Shown piece by piece: positions 51,823 through 60,844 of a stretch of DNA of 64,000 nt; the stretch's first letter is position 1; every line of letters starts with the position of its first letter. The position numbers and the translations under genes are program-made. This DNA is from Erythrobacter sp. HI0063 (GTDB lineage Bacteria > Pseudomonadota > Alphaproteobacteria > Sphingomonadales > Sphingomonadaceae), in NCBI RefSeq assembly GCF_001635685.1, contig NZ_LWFF01000306.1:1-64000 (forward strand), written 5' to 3'. The notes below the pieces were generated by a model that was given only the letters and a program-made list of their open reading frames with translations, was not told the DNA's origin and searched no databases.

Positions 51823-52601
51823 GAATTCCGGTTGCTGTCTTCTTAGCGAGTGCCGCGCTCGCACTGTCCGGATGCGCGGGGACGATCCGCGACCGCATCT
51901 ATCAACCCGCCGCTCTTGCCGAGACGCCAGTGCAATTCACGGGCGAGGCACCGCAGGACGTGAACGCGCGCACGGCCGACGGGCTGGATCTCGCAGGCTA
52001 TTACTGGCCCGCCAAGGCAGGCAACGACACGCTGGTCGTCTACTTCCACGGCAACGGCTACAATCAGTTCGTCGGCGCCGCGCGGGCAGAGCCGCTCAGG
52101 AAAGGCGGGCATGGTGTGCTCGTCGCCTCCTATCGCGGCTATGGCGACAATCCCGGCGCGCCGTCCGAGGACGGCCTGTTCGCCGATGCGGAGGCCTGGA
52201 TGGCGAAAGCGCGCGAACTGGCTCCCGGTGCCGATATCTATCTGTTCGGCCATTCGCTCGGCGGGGCGGTGGCGCTGGAAATGGCGGCGCGGCACGAGGT
52301 CGCGGGCGTGGCGACGCTCGGGACGTTCGCGCGGCTGGCGGATCAAGCGCCGAGCATCGCGCGCGGAATCCTGCCCGACCGGTACGACAATGTCGCGGCG
52401 ATCCGGCGCGTCAGCGTTCCGGTCCTCCTCCTGCACGGGACCGAGGACCGAGTCGTCGCGCTCGCCGCTGGTGAGGAACTGGCGGAGGCTGCTTCCTACG
52501 CCACTCTCGTGCGCTTGACCGGCGCAGGCCATCAGGTCGATCTGGCGAAGATTGCGGATCGCATCTGGCAGGCATGGGAAAACGGGCTTCCCGAAAGCTG
52601 A
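51819..52601 (+). CDS. Alpha/beta-hydrolase lipoprotein
   Basis: A 260-residue hydrolase with signal and lipobox LSGC (FLASAALALSGC). The fold motifs are VVYFHGNGYN (oxyanion hole), GHSLGGAVAL (nucleophile Ser), LHGTEDRVV (acid) and GAGHQVD (His). It resembles serine esterases of the ABHD17/YfhR kind. Lipid anchoring places it at the membrane facing the periplasm. It is translationally coupled to the RHH gene. Confidence 0.85.
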   Translation: MRIPVAVFLASAALALSGCAGTIRDRIYQPAALAETPVQFTGEAPQDVNARTADGLDLAGYYWPAKAGNDTLVVYFHGNGYNQFVGAARAEPLRKGGHGVLVASYRGYGDNPGAPSEDGLFADAEAWMAKARELAPGADIYLFGHSLGGAVALEMAARHEVAGVATLGTFARLADQAPSIARGILPDRYDNVAAIRRVSVPVLLLHGTEDRVVALAAGEELAEAASYATLVRLTGAGHQVDLAKIADRIWQAWENGLPES

Positions 52602-52659
52602 TACGAAAAGGGCGACGCCGCAGCGCCGCCCGATATTTCGTCGAAATGACGTCGAACCG

Positions 52660-52887
52660 TCAGTATTTCGCGGTCGCGTCGCTCGCCGGATAGGTTTCGT
52701 CGAGCGCTTCGTCGGTCCGGCTCATCGCGTCGCCGGGCGTGCGGGTCGCGGCGGAACCGGCATCGCGGAATGCGCCGTCGGGCTGGCCGCTGGCAAAGGC
52801 CACGCCGTTATTGTCGGCACGGTTCTTTTCGTAATATTTGTAGCCGGCGTATCCGGCGGCACCGAGTGCTGCGAGCTTGAGAAGCAT
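52660..52887 (-). CDS. Small membrane protein, possibly stress-linked, function unknown
   Basis: A 75-residue protein: MLLKLAALGAAGYAGYKYYE is one short hydrophobic span, followed by a polar tail with SGQPDGAFRDAGSAATR and DEALDETYPASDA. AAGGGA precedes ATG 52887. Small proteins of this helix-plus-polar-tail type are common in Sphingomonadales. A possible EcfG-type promoter sits upstream. Confidence 0.65.
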   Translation of the reverse strand: MLLKLAALGAAGYAGYKYYEKNRADNNGVAFASGQPDGAFRDAGSAATRTPGDAMSRTDEALDETYPASDATAKY

Positions 52888-52919
52888 GGGAAATCCCTTT
52901 CGTTTCGTGTCGCCATAAT

Positions 52920-52944
52920 AACGGGCCAACGAGCAAAAAGGTCC
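52920..52944 (-). promoter_or_regulatory. Candidate EcfG-type promoter of the small membrane protein gene
   Basis: On the - strand GGACCT (52944-52939) is followed after 15 bases by CGTT (52923-52920). The -10 and the spacing fit the general-stress consensus GGAAC-N16/17-CGTT; the -35 has one mismatch. It starts 33 bases before the gene. Confidence 0.35.
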
Positions 52945-52956
52945 TGACCTTAAACG

Positions 52957-54240
52957 CTATTCGTCGCCGACCCGTTCGATATCCGCGCCGACAAGCGAGA
53001 GTTTCTCCTCCAGCCGCTCGTATCCCCGGTCGAGGTGATAGATCCGGCGCACCGTCGTCTCACCCTCGGCAGCCAGAGCGGCGATGATCAGGCTCATCGA
53101 AGCGCGCAGATCGGTCGCCATCACTTCGGCCCCCGTCAACCGGTCGACGCCGCGTACGATCGCGGTGCGGCCCTCGGTCTCGATATCCGCGCCCATCCGC
53201 GTCAGTTCGGGAACGTGCATGTAGCGGTTCTCGAAGATCGTTTCCTTGAGGACGCTGGTCCCTTCCGCCTTGCACAGAAGGCTCATCAGCTGCGCCTGCA
53301 TGTCGGTGGCAAGGCCCGGATAGGGTGCGGTGGAAAGGTTCGTGGCCTTCAATGGCCCGTCCGCCGATACGCGGATGCCGCCCTTCACCTCTTCGACCTC
53401 GACACCGATATTGCGCAGCGCATGGAGCGTCGCCTGCATCTCGCTGGCATTGGCACCGTCCAGCGTCACGTCGCCGCCGGTGATAGCGGCGGCGCAGGCA
53501 TAGGAGCCCGCCTCGATCCGGTCGGCCATCACCTTGTAGGTCGCGCCGTTCAGCTTTTTGACGCCGTGGATCGTCAGATCGGACGTGCCGATCCCTTCGA
53601 TCTCCGCGCCCATCGCGACCAAGAGATTGCAGAGGTCCACGATCTCCGGCTCGCGCGCGGCGTTGAACAGGCGGCTGGTCCCGTTCGCCAGCACCGCCGC
53701 CATCAGCGCGTTCTCCGTCGCGCCGACCGAAACCACCGGGAAATCGAAATCGCCGCCCGGCAGGCCCCCATCGGGCGCCGACGCCTTCACATAGCCTGCC
53801 GCCAGCTCGATCTGCGCGCCGAACGCTTCCAGCGCCTTCAGATGCAGGTCGATCGGGCGATTGCCGATGGCGCAGCCGCCGGGGAGCGAAACGGTCGCCT
53901 CGCCCGTGCGGCCCAGCAGCGGACCCAGCACCAGGATCGAGGCGCGCATCTTCCTGACCAGTTCGTAGGGCGCGACGTTCGACGTGATCCGCATGGCTTC
54001 CAGCGTGACCACGCGCCCGAATTCTTCCGGGCGTTTGCCGGGGATCGTGTGGCTGACGCCGAATTGCGTCATCAGATGCTGGAACCCGTCGATATCGGCG
54101 AGCCGCGGCAGATTGCGCAGCGTCACCGGCTCTTCGGTCAGCAGCGCGCAGGGCAGCAGCGTGAGGGCGGAATTCTTGGCGCCGGAAATCGGCATGGTGC
54201 CGGCAAGGCGATTGCCGCCGCGAATAATGAGCTTGTCCAT
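52957..54240 (-). CDS. murA: UDP-N-acetylglucosamine 1-carboxyvinyltransferase
   Basis: A 427-residue first committed enzyme of peptidoglycan synthesis. The PEP-binding catalytic Cys is in [16 protein letters not shown] near residue 117. [12 protein letters not shown] and [11 protein letters not shown] are family signatures. A Cys at this site makes it the fosfomycin-sensitive form by family knowledge. A pseudoknot-capable element lies in the 117-base leader. Confidence 0.95.
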   Translation of the reverse strand: MDKLIIRGGNRLAGTMPISGAKNSALTLLPCALLTEEPVTLRNLPRLADIDGFQHLMTQFGVSHTIPGKRPEEFGRVVTLEAMRITSNVAPYELVRKMRASILVLGPLLGRTGEATVSLPGGCAIGNRPIDLHLKALEAFGAQIELAAGYVKASAPDGGLPGGDFDFPVVSVGATENALMAAVLANGTSRLFNAAREPEIVDLCNLLVAMGAEIEGIGTSDLTIHGVKKLNGATYKVMADRIEAGSYACAAAITGGDVTLDGANASEMQATLHALRNIGVEVEEVKGGIRVSADGPLKATNLSTAPYPGLATDMQAQLMSLLCKAEGTSVLKETIFENRYMHVPELTRMGADIETEGRTAIVRGVDRLTGAEVMATDLRASMSLIIAALAAEGETTVRRIYHLDRGYERLEEKLSLVGADIERVGDE

Positions 54241-54287
54241 GATGGAGCGTTTACCGCATTCGCCTGCGCAGGCAAGGCGCGGCCGAT

Positions 54288-54351
54288 AAGAGGGGCGGGC
54301 AGCAAGGGCCGGGAAGCGCGACCGAAATCGCGCTCCCCTCTGCCCTTGTTG
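54288..54351 (-). promoter_or_regulatory. Pseudoknot-capable RNA element upstream of murA
   Basis: On the - strand transcript the order is CAAGGGC, AGAGGGG, AGCGCGA, TCGCGCT, GCCCTTG, CCCCTCT. Perfect partners are CAAGGGC/GCCCTTG (54348-54342 with 54309-54303), AGAGGGG/CCCCTCT (54341-54335 with 54295-54289) and an inner hairpin. The first two helices interlock, so they form a pseudoknot or exclude each other. It could end the flotillin transcript or control murA; there is no U-tract. Confidence 0.4.
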
Positions 54352-54357
54352 ACGAGG

Positions 54358-56145
54358 TCAGGCGTCGGCGGGCTCGCGATCCTCGCCTTCCGACTTACCG
54401 GCCTTGTCGGCTTGCCCATCCGAGCCATTGGCGCGCTGGCTTGCGACCAGAGCCTTCGCATCCTTTGGCGCGGCGTGGCCGCTCGCCTGCGGGGCCGAGT
54501 CCGGCTCGGCATCCTCGTCGAAGGCCGCGCCCTTGACGAGGCCGGACAGGTTCGACCCGTCTAGGCCCAGTTCCTTCATCAGCCCGTCGAGCACCGGCGC
54601 CTGCGCCCGATAGGCCAGTGCGGCGCTGACCGCATCGGTGGCAAGATTGCCGCTTCCACCGCCATTGGTCGCGCCCGCAGAGCCCTTTCCGCCGCCATTC
54701 GTCAGCCCGTCGACCTGGACGATCTTGATCGAATCGATCGCTTCCATCGGCTTGGCGCTTTCGCGGATGACGTCGGGCAGGACTTTGAGCAGCGCCAGCT
54801 TGGTCTGCAGGCTGATCTGCTCCATCGAGAGGATGTTGGCCGCCTCGTTGATGGCGCGCTGGCCCGCAGCTTCGACTTCGAAGCGCACACGCGCGGCTTC
54901 CGCGCGCAGCTTTTCGGCCTCGGCCTCGCCCTCGGCTTCGCGGCGCGCGGCCTCGGCGCGGTTCTGGGCCGCATCCTTTTCCGCCTCGGCATCGACGCGG
55001 ATCTTGATCGCATCGCGTTCGGCCTGCTTCGAGGCTTCGATCAGCTCGATGCGCTTCTGACGCTCGGCGATTTCGGTCTCGCGGCTGGTGGCGACCTGCT
55101 CTTCAGCAGCGACGGCCTTGGCGCGCGCCTCGTCCGCATCGGCCTTGGCCTGGCTTTCCTCGCGGCTCTTGTTCTGGACCGCGATCTGCTGTTCCTGCCG
55201 CGCGATTTCTAGCGCGCGCTGCTGGTCGATGCGGGCTTCCTCGACCAGGCGGTCGGCCTCGATCTGCTGCGCGTCGACCTGCTTCTTGGCCTCGATCCGT
55301 GCCGCATCGGCTTCGCGGGTGCGCTCGGCCTGGGTGCGGGCGATTTCGGAGGACTGGGCGGCGCGGCGCACTTCAACCTCGCGCTCCTGCTCCAGCCGGG
55401 CGTATTCGGTATCGCGGCTGATCTCGAAGCTCTTCTGCGCGGCCTCCAGGTTCTTGGTCTCCATCTGGACGCGCGTGTCCTGCTCGATGTCGTTGCGCAG
55501 CTTCTTGCGCGCCTCGATCTGCTCGGTCAGCTTAGTGAGACCTTCGGCGTCGAAGGCGTTGTTGGCGTTGAAGTGTTCGATCGAGGTCTGGTCGAGCCCG
55601 GTCAGCGAGACCGATTCCAGTTCCAGCCCGTTCATGGCGAGATCGTTGGAGCTGACCTGCTGCACCTTCTGGACGAAATCGGCGCGCTGTTCGTGCAGCT
55701 CGTTCATCGTCATGCCCGCCGCGACCGAACGCAGCGCGTCGACGAATTTGCCCTCGACCAGATCCTTGAGCATTTCCGGCTGCATGGTGCGCTGGCCGAG
55801 CGTCTGCGCGGCCATGGCGATCGCTTCGCTATCGGGCTTCACGCGAACGTAGAATTCCGCCTTCACGTCGATCCTGAGGCGATCGAGCGTGATCAATGCC
55901 TCGCCATCGCGGCGCACCACGCTGAGGACCAGCGTGTTCATGTTGACCGGCATGGTTTCGTGGAACACCGGCAGGACCAGCGCGCCGCCGTTCATCACCA
56001 CTTTCTCGCCGCCCACGCCGGTGCGCACGAAGGCGATTTCCTTCGAGGCGCGGCGATACATTTTGAGCAGGAACGTGATCACGATCAGCGCGAAGATCAC
56101 GCCTCCGACCAGCATTACCAAGGACGTTCCGAACAGGTCTTCCAT
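54358..56145 (-). CDS. Flotillin-like SPFH protein (YqiK type)
   Basis: A 595-residue protein. One N-terminal membrane helix (VMLVGGVIFALIVITFLL) precedes an SPFH/band-7 domain (FVRTGVGGEKVVMNGG, VLPVFHETMPVNMN), then a very long Glu/Ala/Arg coiled coil (about residues 220-430) and a Gly/Ala-rich end. Flotillins form membrane rafts or scaffolds. ATG 56145 has AGGGGG upstream; the TTG before it is less likely. It pairs with the YqiJ-like gene, 19 bases upstream, as in E. coli yqiJ-yqiK. Confidence 0.92.
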   Translation of the reverse strand: MEDLFGTSLVMLVGGVIFALIVITFLLKMYRRASKEIAFVRTGVGGEKVVMNGGALVLPVFHETMPVNMNTLVLSVVRRDGEALITLDRLRIDVKAEFYVRVKPDSEAIAMAAQTLGQRTMQPEMLKDLVEGKFVDALRSVAAGMTMNELHEQRADFVQKVQQVSSNDLAMNGLELESVSLTGLDQTSIEHFNANNAFDAEGLTKLTEQIEARKKLRNDIEQDTRVQMETKNLEAAQKSFEISRDTEYARLEQEREVEVRRAAQSSEIARTQAERTREADAARIEAKKQVDAQQIEADRLVEEARIDQQRALEIARQEQQIAVQNKSREESQAKADADEARAKAVAAEEQVATSRETEIAERQKRIELIEASKQAERDAIKIRVDAEAEKDAAQNRAEAARREAEGEAEAEKLRAEAARVRFEVEAAGQRAINEAANILSMEQISLQTKLALLKVLPDVIRESAKPMEAIDSIKIVQVDGLTNGGGKGSAGATNGGGSGNLATDAVSAALAYRAQAPVLDGLMKELGLDGSNLSGLVKGAAFDEDAEPDSAPQASGHAAPKDAKALVASQRANGSDGQADKAGKSEGEDREPADA

Positions 56146-56164
56146 CAATACCCCCTAATCATAA

Positions 56165-56809
56165 TCAGTTTGGCGACAGGCGCCGCTCGGCCAGCGCGGT
56201 CGCGTAGAATTGGTCCTTCTCGCGGCGCACCAGCAGGACTTCGTCCCCCGAATGCAGTTCGCTCGATTGCTCGTGCGGCTCCACCATCACGTAATGGGCC
56301 TGGCCGTGAACATCGCGCACGCGGGCCCGCGCGGGCGAACCGGTGCGCGCGACGCCATCGGTGATCGTCGCGCGGCGGCCGATCAGGCTTTGCGTGCTCA
56401 CGACGGTGGTGTGGTCCTTGGGCAGGATCGCGCCCAGCGGGCGGGCGAGCACGCCCGTTACCGGCACCGCCGCAGCCCCCGCGATCAGCGCCGCGAGCCA
56501 GGAATACAGCGGCGCGCCGGTCAGGCTTGTCGCCAATTCCTGCACGCTGAGACCGATGCCTGCGAACATCAGCAGGAACAGCGCGAGCCAGATCGTCAAC
56601 GGCACGCGCCCCATTCCGAGCAGAGTGAGCAGCCCTTCCACCATTCCCGGCTGGAGCGAAGCATCGGCATCCGCCCCGATATCGGGATCGACATCCAGAT
56701 CGGCGTCCACGCCCCAATCGCCGAGACCCAGCACTTGGACGAGCGCCAGCAGCACCATCAGGCCCATCGCAATGGCGAAAGGCAGGTTGTGCGGTTCGAG
56801 CAAAGTCAT
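56165..56809 (-). CDS. YqiJ-like membrane protein with OB-fold/NfeD-type domain
   Basis: The product is 214 residues. Three membrane segments occupy residues 8-25, 75-95 and 107-127. A C-terminal OB-fold-like domain follows (LIGRRATITDGVARTGSPA, AHYVMVEPHEQSSELHSGD). NfeD/YqiJ proteins work with flotillins in membrane domains. GAGAGGGGGG precedes ATG 56809. The flotillin gene follows in the same direction, so the two are an operon. Confidence 0.85.
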   Translation of the reverse strand: MTLLEPHNLPFAIAMGLMVLLALVQVLGLGDWGVDADLDVDPDIGADADASLQPGMVEGLLTLLGMGRVPLTIWLALFLLMFAGIGLSVQELATSLTGAPLYSWLAALIAGAAAVPVTGVLARPLGAILPKDHTTVVSTQSLIGRRATITDGVARTGSPARARVRDVHGQAHYVMVEPHEQSSELHSGDEVLLVRREKDQFYATALAERRLSPN

Positions 56810-56981
56810 GATTCCCCCCTCTCGCTTATGCGCAGGAACGCCCGCTTCCACCAGATGGGAAAGCGCGGCGGCCTGCTGTGTTACGCATGTGGATCACCTA
56901 GCAGAAAACCCCCGCAATCCGTAGGATTATGCGACGAATGGAGTCCGATTTTTAGAGCCAGAACGGCGCTATTTCAGGCGT

Positions 56982-58520
56982 TCAGCCGTCGGCCTCAATC
57001 CGGGCTGCGAATTCGTCGCGCAGCTCGCGCTTGTAGAGCTTGCCATTGGCTTCGCGCGGCAGTTCGCTGCGGAATTCGAACAGGCGCGGCATTTTGATGC
57101 GGCTCAATTCCGGTTCGAGATAAGCGCGCAATTCCGCTTCCAGCGCCTCGCCCGCTTGCCCCATATCGAGCGGCTGCACCACGGCGACGACCTTTTCGCC
57201 CAGATCCGGATCGGGCGCGCCGATCACGGCGGCGTCCATCACCTTGGGATGGCTGACGAGCAGGTTCTCGACCTCCTGCGGATAGACATTCACCCCGCCG
57301 GTAATGATCATGTGGCTCTTGCGATCGGTCAGGTAGAGATAGCCCTCCGCATCGACATGGCCGATATCGCCCAGCGTCATCCAGCCCTTCGGATGCATGG
57401 CCTCCGCCGTCTTGGCGGGATCGTTGTGATAGGTGGGCAGAACTGCGTTCTCGAAATAGATCAGACCGTCCTCTCCCGGCGGCAATTCCGCGCCATCGGG
57501 TCCGCAGATATGGAGCGTGCCAAAGATCGCCTTGCCGACCGTGCCGGGCCGCTCCAGCCATTCCTGCGCCTTCACCAGCGTCATCCCGATCCCTTCGGAC
57601 CCGGCGTAATATTCGTTCACGACCGGGCCCCACCATTCGATCATCGCCTGCTTGACCGGGACCGGACAGGGCGCAGCGGCGTGGAGCGCGCGTTGATGGC
57701 TCGACAGGTCGTATCCTTCGCGCTGCGAGGGATCGAGCTTCAGCATGCGGACGAAATGCGTCGGCACCCATTGGCTGTCGGTCACGCCATAGCGTTCGAT
57801 CGCCTGAAGCGCGGTTTCGGGATCGAATTTCTCCATCACCACCACCGTGCCGCCCAGCCTGTGCGCAGTGGTGCACCAGCCGAGCGGCGCGGCGTGATAG
57901 AGCGGGGCGGGCGAGAGATAGACCATCGATCCGTCCGCCGGCATCCCCGCGCCCATCACGGCAAGGCCGACGAGGGGGACTGCCGCCTGTATGTCGTCGC
58001 TATCGGGCGCACGCGGGCGAACCCCCTTGGGCCGTCCCGTCGTGCCGCTGGAATAAAGCATGTACTGGCCGGGCACGGGATCGGAGAGCGGCGCGTCGGG
58101 CTGATCGGCCAGCGCCTTTGCGAGGTCTTCCTCTCCTTCGCCGTCCAGCACCAGGAATTCGCATTCGGGGCATAGCGCGCGCAAGGCCTCGATACGATCC
58201 GCGAAATATGTCGAGGTGACCAGCAGCTTCGCATCGCAATCGCGCAGGATATAGGCGATTTCGGGCGCGGTCAGCCGGGTGGAGATCGGCACCATCATGG
58301 CCCCCGAACGCTGCGATCCCCAAACCAGTTGGAGATAGAGCGCATTGTTTTCCATCAGCAGGCCGAAATGCCCGCCAGCCCCGATGCCGCGCGATCGCAG
58401 CAGATGGGCGAAGCGATTGGCGGTTTCGTCCAGCTGGCGATAGCTCACTGTCTCGCCGCTGGCCGCCATGATGATGGCCGGATGGTCCGGGCGCGCCTGC
58501 GCGTGCGCGATGGGGTGCAT
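56982..58520 (-). CDS. AMP-forming acyl-CoA synthetase
   Basis: A 512-residue adenylate-forming enzyme. The P-loop is YSSGTTGRPKGVRP, YYAGSEGIGMTL follows, then GWMTLGDIGHVDAEGYLYL (A7-A8 region) and the C-terminal Lys in PREANGKLYKREL. It activates a carboxylic acid, possibly a fatty acid, to its CoA ester. The substrate is unknown. The start 58520 is preceded by GGGAGAGAG. Confidence 0.9.
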   Translation of the reverse strand: MHPIAHAQARPDHPAIIMAASGETVSYRQLDETANRFAHLLRSRGIGAGGHFGLLMENNALYLQLVWGSQRSGAMMVPISTRLTAPEIAYILRDCDAKLLVTSTYFADRIEALRALCPECEFLVLDGEGEEDLAKALADQPDAPLSDPVPGQYMLYSSGTTGRPKGVRPRAPDSDDIQAAVPLVGLAVMGAGMPADGSMVYLSPAPLYHAAPLGWCTTAHRLGGTVVVMEKFDPETALQAIERYGVTDSQWVPTHFVRMLKLDPSQREGYDLSSHQRALHAAAPCPVPVKQAMIEWWGPVVNEYYAGSEGIGMTLVKAQEWLERPGTVGKAIFGTLHICGPDGAELPPGEDGLIYFENAVLPTYHNDPAKTAEAMHPKGWMTLGDIGHVDAEGYLYLTDRKSHMIITGGVNVYPQEVENLLVSHPKVMDAAVIGAPDPDLGEKVVAVVQPLDMGQAGEALEAELRAYLEPELSRIKMPRLFEFRSELPREANGKLYKRELRDEFAARIEADG

Positions 58521-58651
58521 GTCTCTCTCCCGCAGGATCGCCCCTCGTTTACCGAGATGTCCGATCTGGTTGCAGGACGAAACCTATAGCATGGACCTGC
58601 GCGGGCAAGGGCAAATGCCGTCCGCGGAGGCGCTTACGGACCCGCACAAGC

Positions 58652-58687
58652 AAAAGGCGGCCCCGGACAATTCCGGAGCCGCCTTTT
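58652..58687. terminator. Bidirectional terminator below the M23 peptidase gene
   Basis: A 10-bp stem, AAAAGGCGGC (58652-58661) / GCCGCCTTTT (58678-58687), has an inner CCGGA/TCCGG stem. T-rich ends are present on both sides. It lies 47 bases after the M23 gene stop on the - strand, its likely user. Confidence 0.85.
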
Positions 58688-58733
58688 GCTGCGGCCACTC
58701 TCCGATCCGAAGAGCACCGTTCGCTATCGAAGC

Positions 58734-59423
58734 TTAGTCTGCCGAAAGCAGGGCCAGCGCATGGTCGCGGTGATCGTCCGACGGGACCATGTAGGGCGAC
58801 GGATCGACCGCGACGCCATCGACGCGGACTTCGTAGTGGAGGTGCGGGCCGGTGGAACGGCCGGTCGAACCGACATAGCCGATCAAATCGCCCTTCTTCA
58901 CCTTGTCGCCAGCCGAAACGACCATGTCCGACAGGTGGGCGAAACGGGTCTGCAGCGAAGCGCCGTGTTCGATCGAGATGTACTTGCCATAGCTCGAGAA
59001 CCAGTCAGCCTTGCTCACGAAGCCATCGGCAGTGGCATAGACCGGCGTGCCGGTGGGCGCGGCCAGGTCGACACCCTTGTGACCGCGACGACCGCCGAGC
59101 ACCGGGTGGTTGCGCATGCCGTATCCGCTGGAAAGGCGCGCATCGGTCAGCGGCATGGCGGAAGGAACTGAAACGGAGGTGGTGGCGACACCGGCCGAAA
59201 CCTTGTCCATCCGTTCCCAGCTGGCGAAGAGCTGTTCGAACTGGCGATCGCCGTCCGAGTTCGTGACCGGGGCGCCTGCCGAATTGCCGGCGGGCATGTC
59301 GACTGCGGGAACCATCGCGGCGGAAGCGGCGCTTTCGGCGGCGGCGGGTGCGGCGGCCATCATGGTGACGGCACCCAGCCCAAGAGCGAGCGTGCGCAGA
59401 GCGTTGTTGAAAAGCTTCGTCAT
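58734..59423 (-). CDS. M23 family metallopeptidase (LytM-type), secreted
   Basis: A 229-residue protein with signal peptide (MTKLFNNALRTLALGLG, cleavage after PAAA). The LytM domain in the last 120 residues has the zinc residues in RGHKGVDLAAPTG and GPHLHYEVRVDG, plus SSGYGMRNHPV. It cleaves or remodels peptidoglycan cross-bridges. ATG 59423 is chosen over 59438. Residues 30-90 form a low-complexity linker. Confidence 0.9.
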   Translation of the reverse strand: MTKLFNNALRTLALGLGAVTMMAAAPAAAESAASAAMVPAVDMPAGNSAGAPVTNSDGDRQFEQLFASWERMDKVSAGVATTSVSVPSAMPLTDARLSSGYGMRNHPVLGGRRGHKGVDLAAPTGTPVYATADGFVSKADWFSSYGKYISIEHGASLQTRFAHLSDMVVSAGDKVKKGDLIGYVGSTGRSTGPHLHYEVRVDGVAVDPSPYMVPSDDHRDHALALLSAD

Positions 59424-59558
59424 ATGTGACCCGTCCATATTGCGAAGGTCCGATCCCCCGGACCCGACCGACCCCCAAATCCCTCAGGTTATCGATCTAT
59501 TTTCATCACCGCCGGAACCCCCCGACGTCTTGTGCATTATGGGGTGGCGGAGAGAAGT

Positions 59559-60371
59559 TTACGAAGCAAGTAGACCGTAGAACTCTCGCGACAAACCGGC
59601 TGATCGACGCGCTGAGTCGTTGAATGGCGGTTTGATTGCCCCTGAAAAATGGCTTTCGACCAATTTTCGCCACAATTCCGGCGGGTTTTCGCCGCGCGCC
59701 GCCGCCACCCGCGAAAAGTGCTTGGTGCCGAAGGCGACGTGCCGAATTTCGTCGTCAAGGATGCGTTGCAGGATCGCCGCGCCGCGCGAATCACCCGATG
59801 ACGCCACGCGGTCACGAGTCGCAGGCGTGACGTCGAGGCCTCGCGCCTCCAGCACCATCGGCACGACGGCCAACCGCGCGCCGACATCGCCCGCCGTATC
59901 CTGCGCCGCCTGCCACAGCCCGTCATGGGCGGGCAGCGCGCCGTATCGCGAGCCATGCGTGCCGAGCTTGCGGTCGAGCAGAGCGAAATGCATCGCCTCG
60001 TCCGCCGCGACGCCGAGAAAGTCGGATGCGAATTCCTCCCCCATCGTGCCGCCGAAACGCCCGACGATGTCGAGCGCCAGATCGATGGCGACGAATTCGA
60101 TATGGGCGAGCGCATGCCACAGCGCGATCCGGCCACGCTCCGACCCGCCCTTGCCGCGTTTCGGCATTTGCGACGGCGGCAAAAGATGGAGATCGTAGGG
60201 CCAGGCGGGACGATCGGGCATGGCCGCCGCATCACCGTCCCCCAGATCGAAGCGCAATCGCCCCAGCCGCCAGTCGCGTGCCACCTGCCGCGCGGCGAAG
60301 ACTTTCCCGCTCGCCTCTCCGGTCAGCAGCGCCTTGCGGATCGCGTGCGAGAGGCCAGGTTTCTCGCTCAC
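59559..60371 (-). CDS. DUF455 ferritin-like protein
   Basis: A 270-residue helical protein of the DUF455 family, related to ferritin-like diiron proteins. Metal-ligand patterns are seen in HALAHIEFVAIDLALD, ADEAMHFALL and DDEIRHVAFG. The activity is unknown; relatives include tRNA hydroxylase-like folds. Its GTG start overlaps the bcp stop (GTGA). Confidence 0.85.
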   Translation of the reverse strand: MSEKPGLSHAIRKALLTGEASGKVFAARQVARDWRLGRLRFDLGDGDAAAMPDRPAWPYDLHLLPPSQMPKRGKGGSERGRIALWHALAHIEFVAIDLALDIVGRFGGTMGEEFASDFLGVAADEAMHFALLDRKLGTHGSRYGALPAHDGLWQAAQDTAGDVGARLAVVPMVLEARGLDVTPATRDRVASSGDSRGAAILQRILDDEIRHVAFGTKHFSRVAAARGENPPELWRKLVESHFSGAIKPPFNDSARRSAGLSREFYGLLAS

Positions 60372-60844
60372 GCTTCGCGAGCCGCGGCCAGCACCTCTTC
60401 GGCGTGGCCCTTCACCTTCACTTTCGGCCAGACGCGGAGGATGCGGCCGTCCTCGTCCAGCAGATAGGTGGTGCGGACCATGCCCATGAAGGTCTTTCCG
60501 TACATCTGTTTCTCGGTCCAGACGCCGAGCGCGTCGGACAGGCCGCCGTCCTGCGCATCGGTGGCGAGATCGACGGTGAGATCGTGCTTGGCGATGAAAT
60601 TGCGATGCTTCTGCGCGGAATCCTTGCTCACGCCCAGCAGAGCGACGCCCGCCGCGTCGAAATCGGGCCGCAGCGCGGAGAAATCCTTCGCTTCGGTGGT
60701 GCAGCCGGGCGTGTTGTCCTTGGGATAGAAGAACAGCACGAGTTTGCGGCCCTTGAAGTCGGACGGCCTGACCTCGCTGCCGTCGATCGTTTCGAGCGCG
60801 ATGTCGGGCAGAGTGTCGCCCGGTCCGTAAATCGTGTCGGTCAT
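60368..60844 (-). CDS. bcp: Thiol peroxidase Bcp (peroxiredoxin)
   Basis: A 158-residue atypical peroxiredoxin. The peroxidatic Cys is in NTPGCTTEAKDF near residue 50. FYPKDNTPGC and LGVSKDSAQKHRNF are typical. It reduces peroxides with thioredoxin. Its start overlaps the glnE stop (ATGA) and its stop overlaps the DUF455 start, so the order glnE-bcp-DUF455 is a coupled operon. Confidence 0.93.
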   Translation of the reverse strand: MTDTIYGPGDTLPDIALETIDGSEVRPSDFKGRKLVLFFYPKDNTPGCTTEAKDFSALRPDFDAAGVALLGVSKDSAQKHRNFIAKHDLTVDLATDAQDGGLSDALGVWTEKQMYGKTFMGMVRTTYLLDEDGRILRVWPKVKVKGHAEEVLAAAREA

